In this document: piece by piece, positions 5,986 through 6,558 of the stretch
How positions within the stretch are numbered: the first letter of the stretch is position 1
Layout: each line of letters starts with the position of its first letter
Assembly: GCA_003086435.1 (NCBI GenBank)
Contig: QEFD01000041.1
Span: forward strand, 1-6,558
DNA: 6,558 bases
Origin: Acidianus hospitalis
Lineage (GTDB): Archaea > Thermoproteota > Thermoprotei_A > Sulfolobales > Sulfolobaceae
Direction: 5' to 3'
Notes under the pieces: model-generated
What the model saw: only the letters and a program-made list of their open reading frames with translations
Databases searched by the model: none
What the model was told of the DNA's origin: nothing
Made by a program: the position numbers and the translations under genes

Positions 5986-6322
5986 ATACTAACGTTATAA
6001 GGATATTTTAAGCTGAAGAACGTTACGATAATTGAGAGCATAATTCATGAATTTACAAAATTTTGTTTTCAAAAATAGATTTTGTGGGATCTTCGCCAAA
6101 AAGGGCAATGGGGTATGCTCTTTAAAAATATTCTTGATTTATCTAGCGAAGAGTTAGTGGGTAACTCTATTGAAGATTGTATTAAGGCAATGAATCTTTC
6201 TATTGAAAGAGGCATTGATATTACTGACGCTCTTTTTAGTTGTTACCGCAATAAAGATGAAAAACGCCGTAGTGTTAACTAAGGATAAGAACTTCGAGAT
6301 AGCTAAGGTAAAGATAATTTAA
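5973..6322 (+). pseudogene. Decayed VapC toxin (PIN-domain ribonuclease)
   Basis: Five collinear pieces in changing frames rebuild a PIN-domain protein of about 116 residues. 5973-6008 gives KILVDTNVIRIF, containing the first catalytic Asp in the VDTNV motif. 6013-6050 gives LKNVTIIESIIHEF, with the conserved E of the SxxxxE region. 6051-6122 gives YKILFSKIDFVGSSPKRAMG and then YAL. 6124-6237 gives KNILDLSSEELVG through to GIDITDALF, with the third-motif Asp. 6239-6322 gives VVTAIKMKNAVVLTKDKNFE to the stop, with the TKDKNF motif. Each join needs a small indel; the first also seems to lack about 20 residues compared with ordinary VapC (about 130 residues). No ATG, GTG or TTG precedes LVDTNV in frame. 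An active toxin would be an Mg-dependent RNase; this copy cannot make one. An ORF at 6082-6282 is only one piece of it. Confidence 0.85.
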
Positions 6323-6328
6323 AAGCGT

Positions 6329-6339
6329 AAGTTTTTAAC
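6329..6339 (+). promoter_or_regulatory. Possible TATA box upstream of the last small ORF
   Basis: AAGTTTTTAAC is centred about 24 bases before the ATG at 6359, the spacing seen at the other leaderless starts in this window. The T run could also act as the terminator of the antitoxin transcript. Confidence 0.3.
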
Positions 6340-6358
6340 AGTTATTCTGTATATATTA

Positions 6359-6547
6359 ATGATCAACTTTCTTTTTGTCCGAGGACCGGGAAACTAACTC
6401 CAGCGGAGAATAAGAAAATATATAGATGACGACCTTCACAAATCTCTCGAATCTTTATTTATATTTTCTGATATTATAGAAAGTTATTTTTCCTCCTTGG
6501 AATCATTAAGTACAGCGTTTATAAATTCTCTATTATGTGTAATTTAA
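6359..6547 (+). pseudogene. Broken small ORF, function unknown
   Basis: From a promoter-spaced ATG the frame reads MINFLFVRGPGN, then meets a TAA at 6395-6397. The same frame continues as LQRRIRKYIDDDLHKSLESL and on to FIFSDIIESYFSSLESL and the stop at 6547. The downstream part has a strongly helical, heptad-like pattern. The middle is better explained by two compensating indels: one lost base before 6388 lets frame 1 read GKLTPAENKKIYR up to 6426, and one extra base near 6427 returns to DDLHKSLESLF. Either way the gene is not intact. The intact product would have about 62 residues. Family unknown; coding origin is inferred only from promoter spacing and protein-like composition. Confidence 0.4.
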
Positions 6548-6558
6548 TTATCAAAAAC

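Noticed and set aside
6082..6282. A free-standing 66-residue protein
   Set aside because: It begins at a TTG in one frame of the VapC remnant. Its first part is out of frame with the PIN sequence and its end misreads the TKDKNF region, so it is a fragment of the pseudogene.
6378..6428. Possible structured RNA (GTCC-GA-GGAC, then ATGACGA resembling a C box)
   Set aside because: The stem has only four pairs, no matching D box or K-turn partner is found at the right spacing, and the stretch is better read as part of a decayed ORF.

Overview
The window looks like a low-GC, thermoacidophilic crenarchaeal chromosome of the Sulfolobales type (inference from gene families and promoter style, not from a marker gene). 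Most first genes start at or within a few bases of where an archaeal TATA box would place the transcription start, that is, leaderless or nearly so. Genes inside operons instead carry GAGGTGG or GGTGAT Shine-Dalgarno sequences. GTG starts are frequent and intergenic DNA is very AT-rich.

Left half (1-3586, minus strand): a compact formate dehydrogenase operon read right to left. It holds a 975-residue molybdenum/tungsten bis-MGD formate dehydrogenase alpha subunit of the Bacillus YjgC/YrhE type, a DUF1641 partner protein whose start overlaps the fdh stop by 37 bases, and fdhD, the sulfurtransferase that activates the cofactor. fdhD overlaps the DUF1641 gene by 26 bases and runs off the left edge. 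The order alpha subunit - DUF1641 - FdhD suggests a cytoplasmic enzyme matured by its own chaperone. No membrane or NAD-binding partner is visible.

Middle (3587-5097): a divergent intergenic region, then plus-strand genes for small membrane proteins. The first (3807-4245) has a good promoter and a four-helix membrane protein that reads through only if one T of a TTTTT run at 3840-3844 is skipped, so it is a frameshifted gene, a sequencing error or a recoding site. It is followed by a two-gene operon: a two-helix peptide of about 76 residues and a DUF5658-like membrane protein. A 180-base AT-rich convergent spacer follows.

Right part (5098-6558): a minus-strand protein with an HSP20-like C-terminal domain, then a plus-strand probable VapB-type antitoxin directly followed by a VapC (PIN) toxin gene broken by at least four frame changes. 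Last comes another small decayed ORF. This end is a gene-decay zone, in contrast with the intact fdh operon. I did not find a convincing new multi-gene system. The items most worth a second look are the frameshift at 3840, the intact antitoxin beside a dead toxin, and the DUF1641-coupled formate dehydrogenase with Gln where classical enzymes have a catalytic His.
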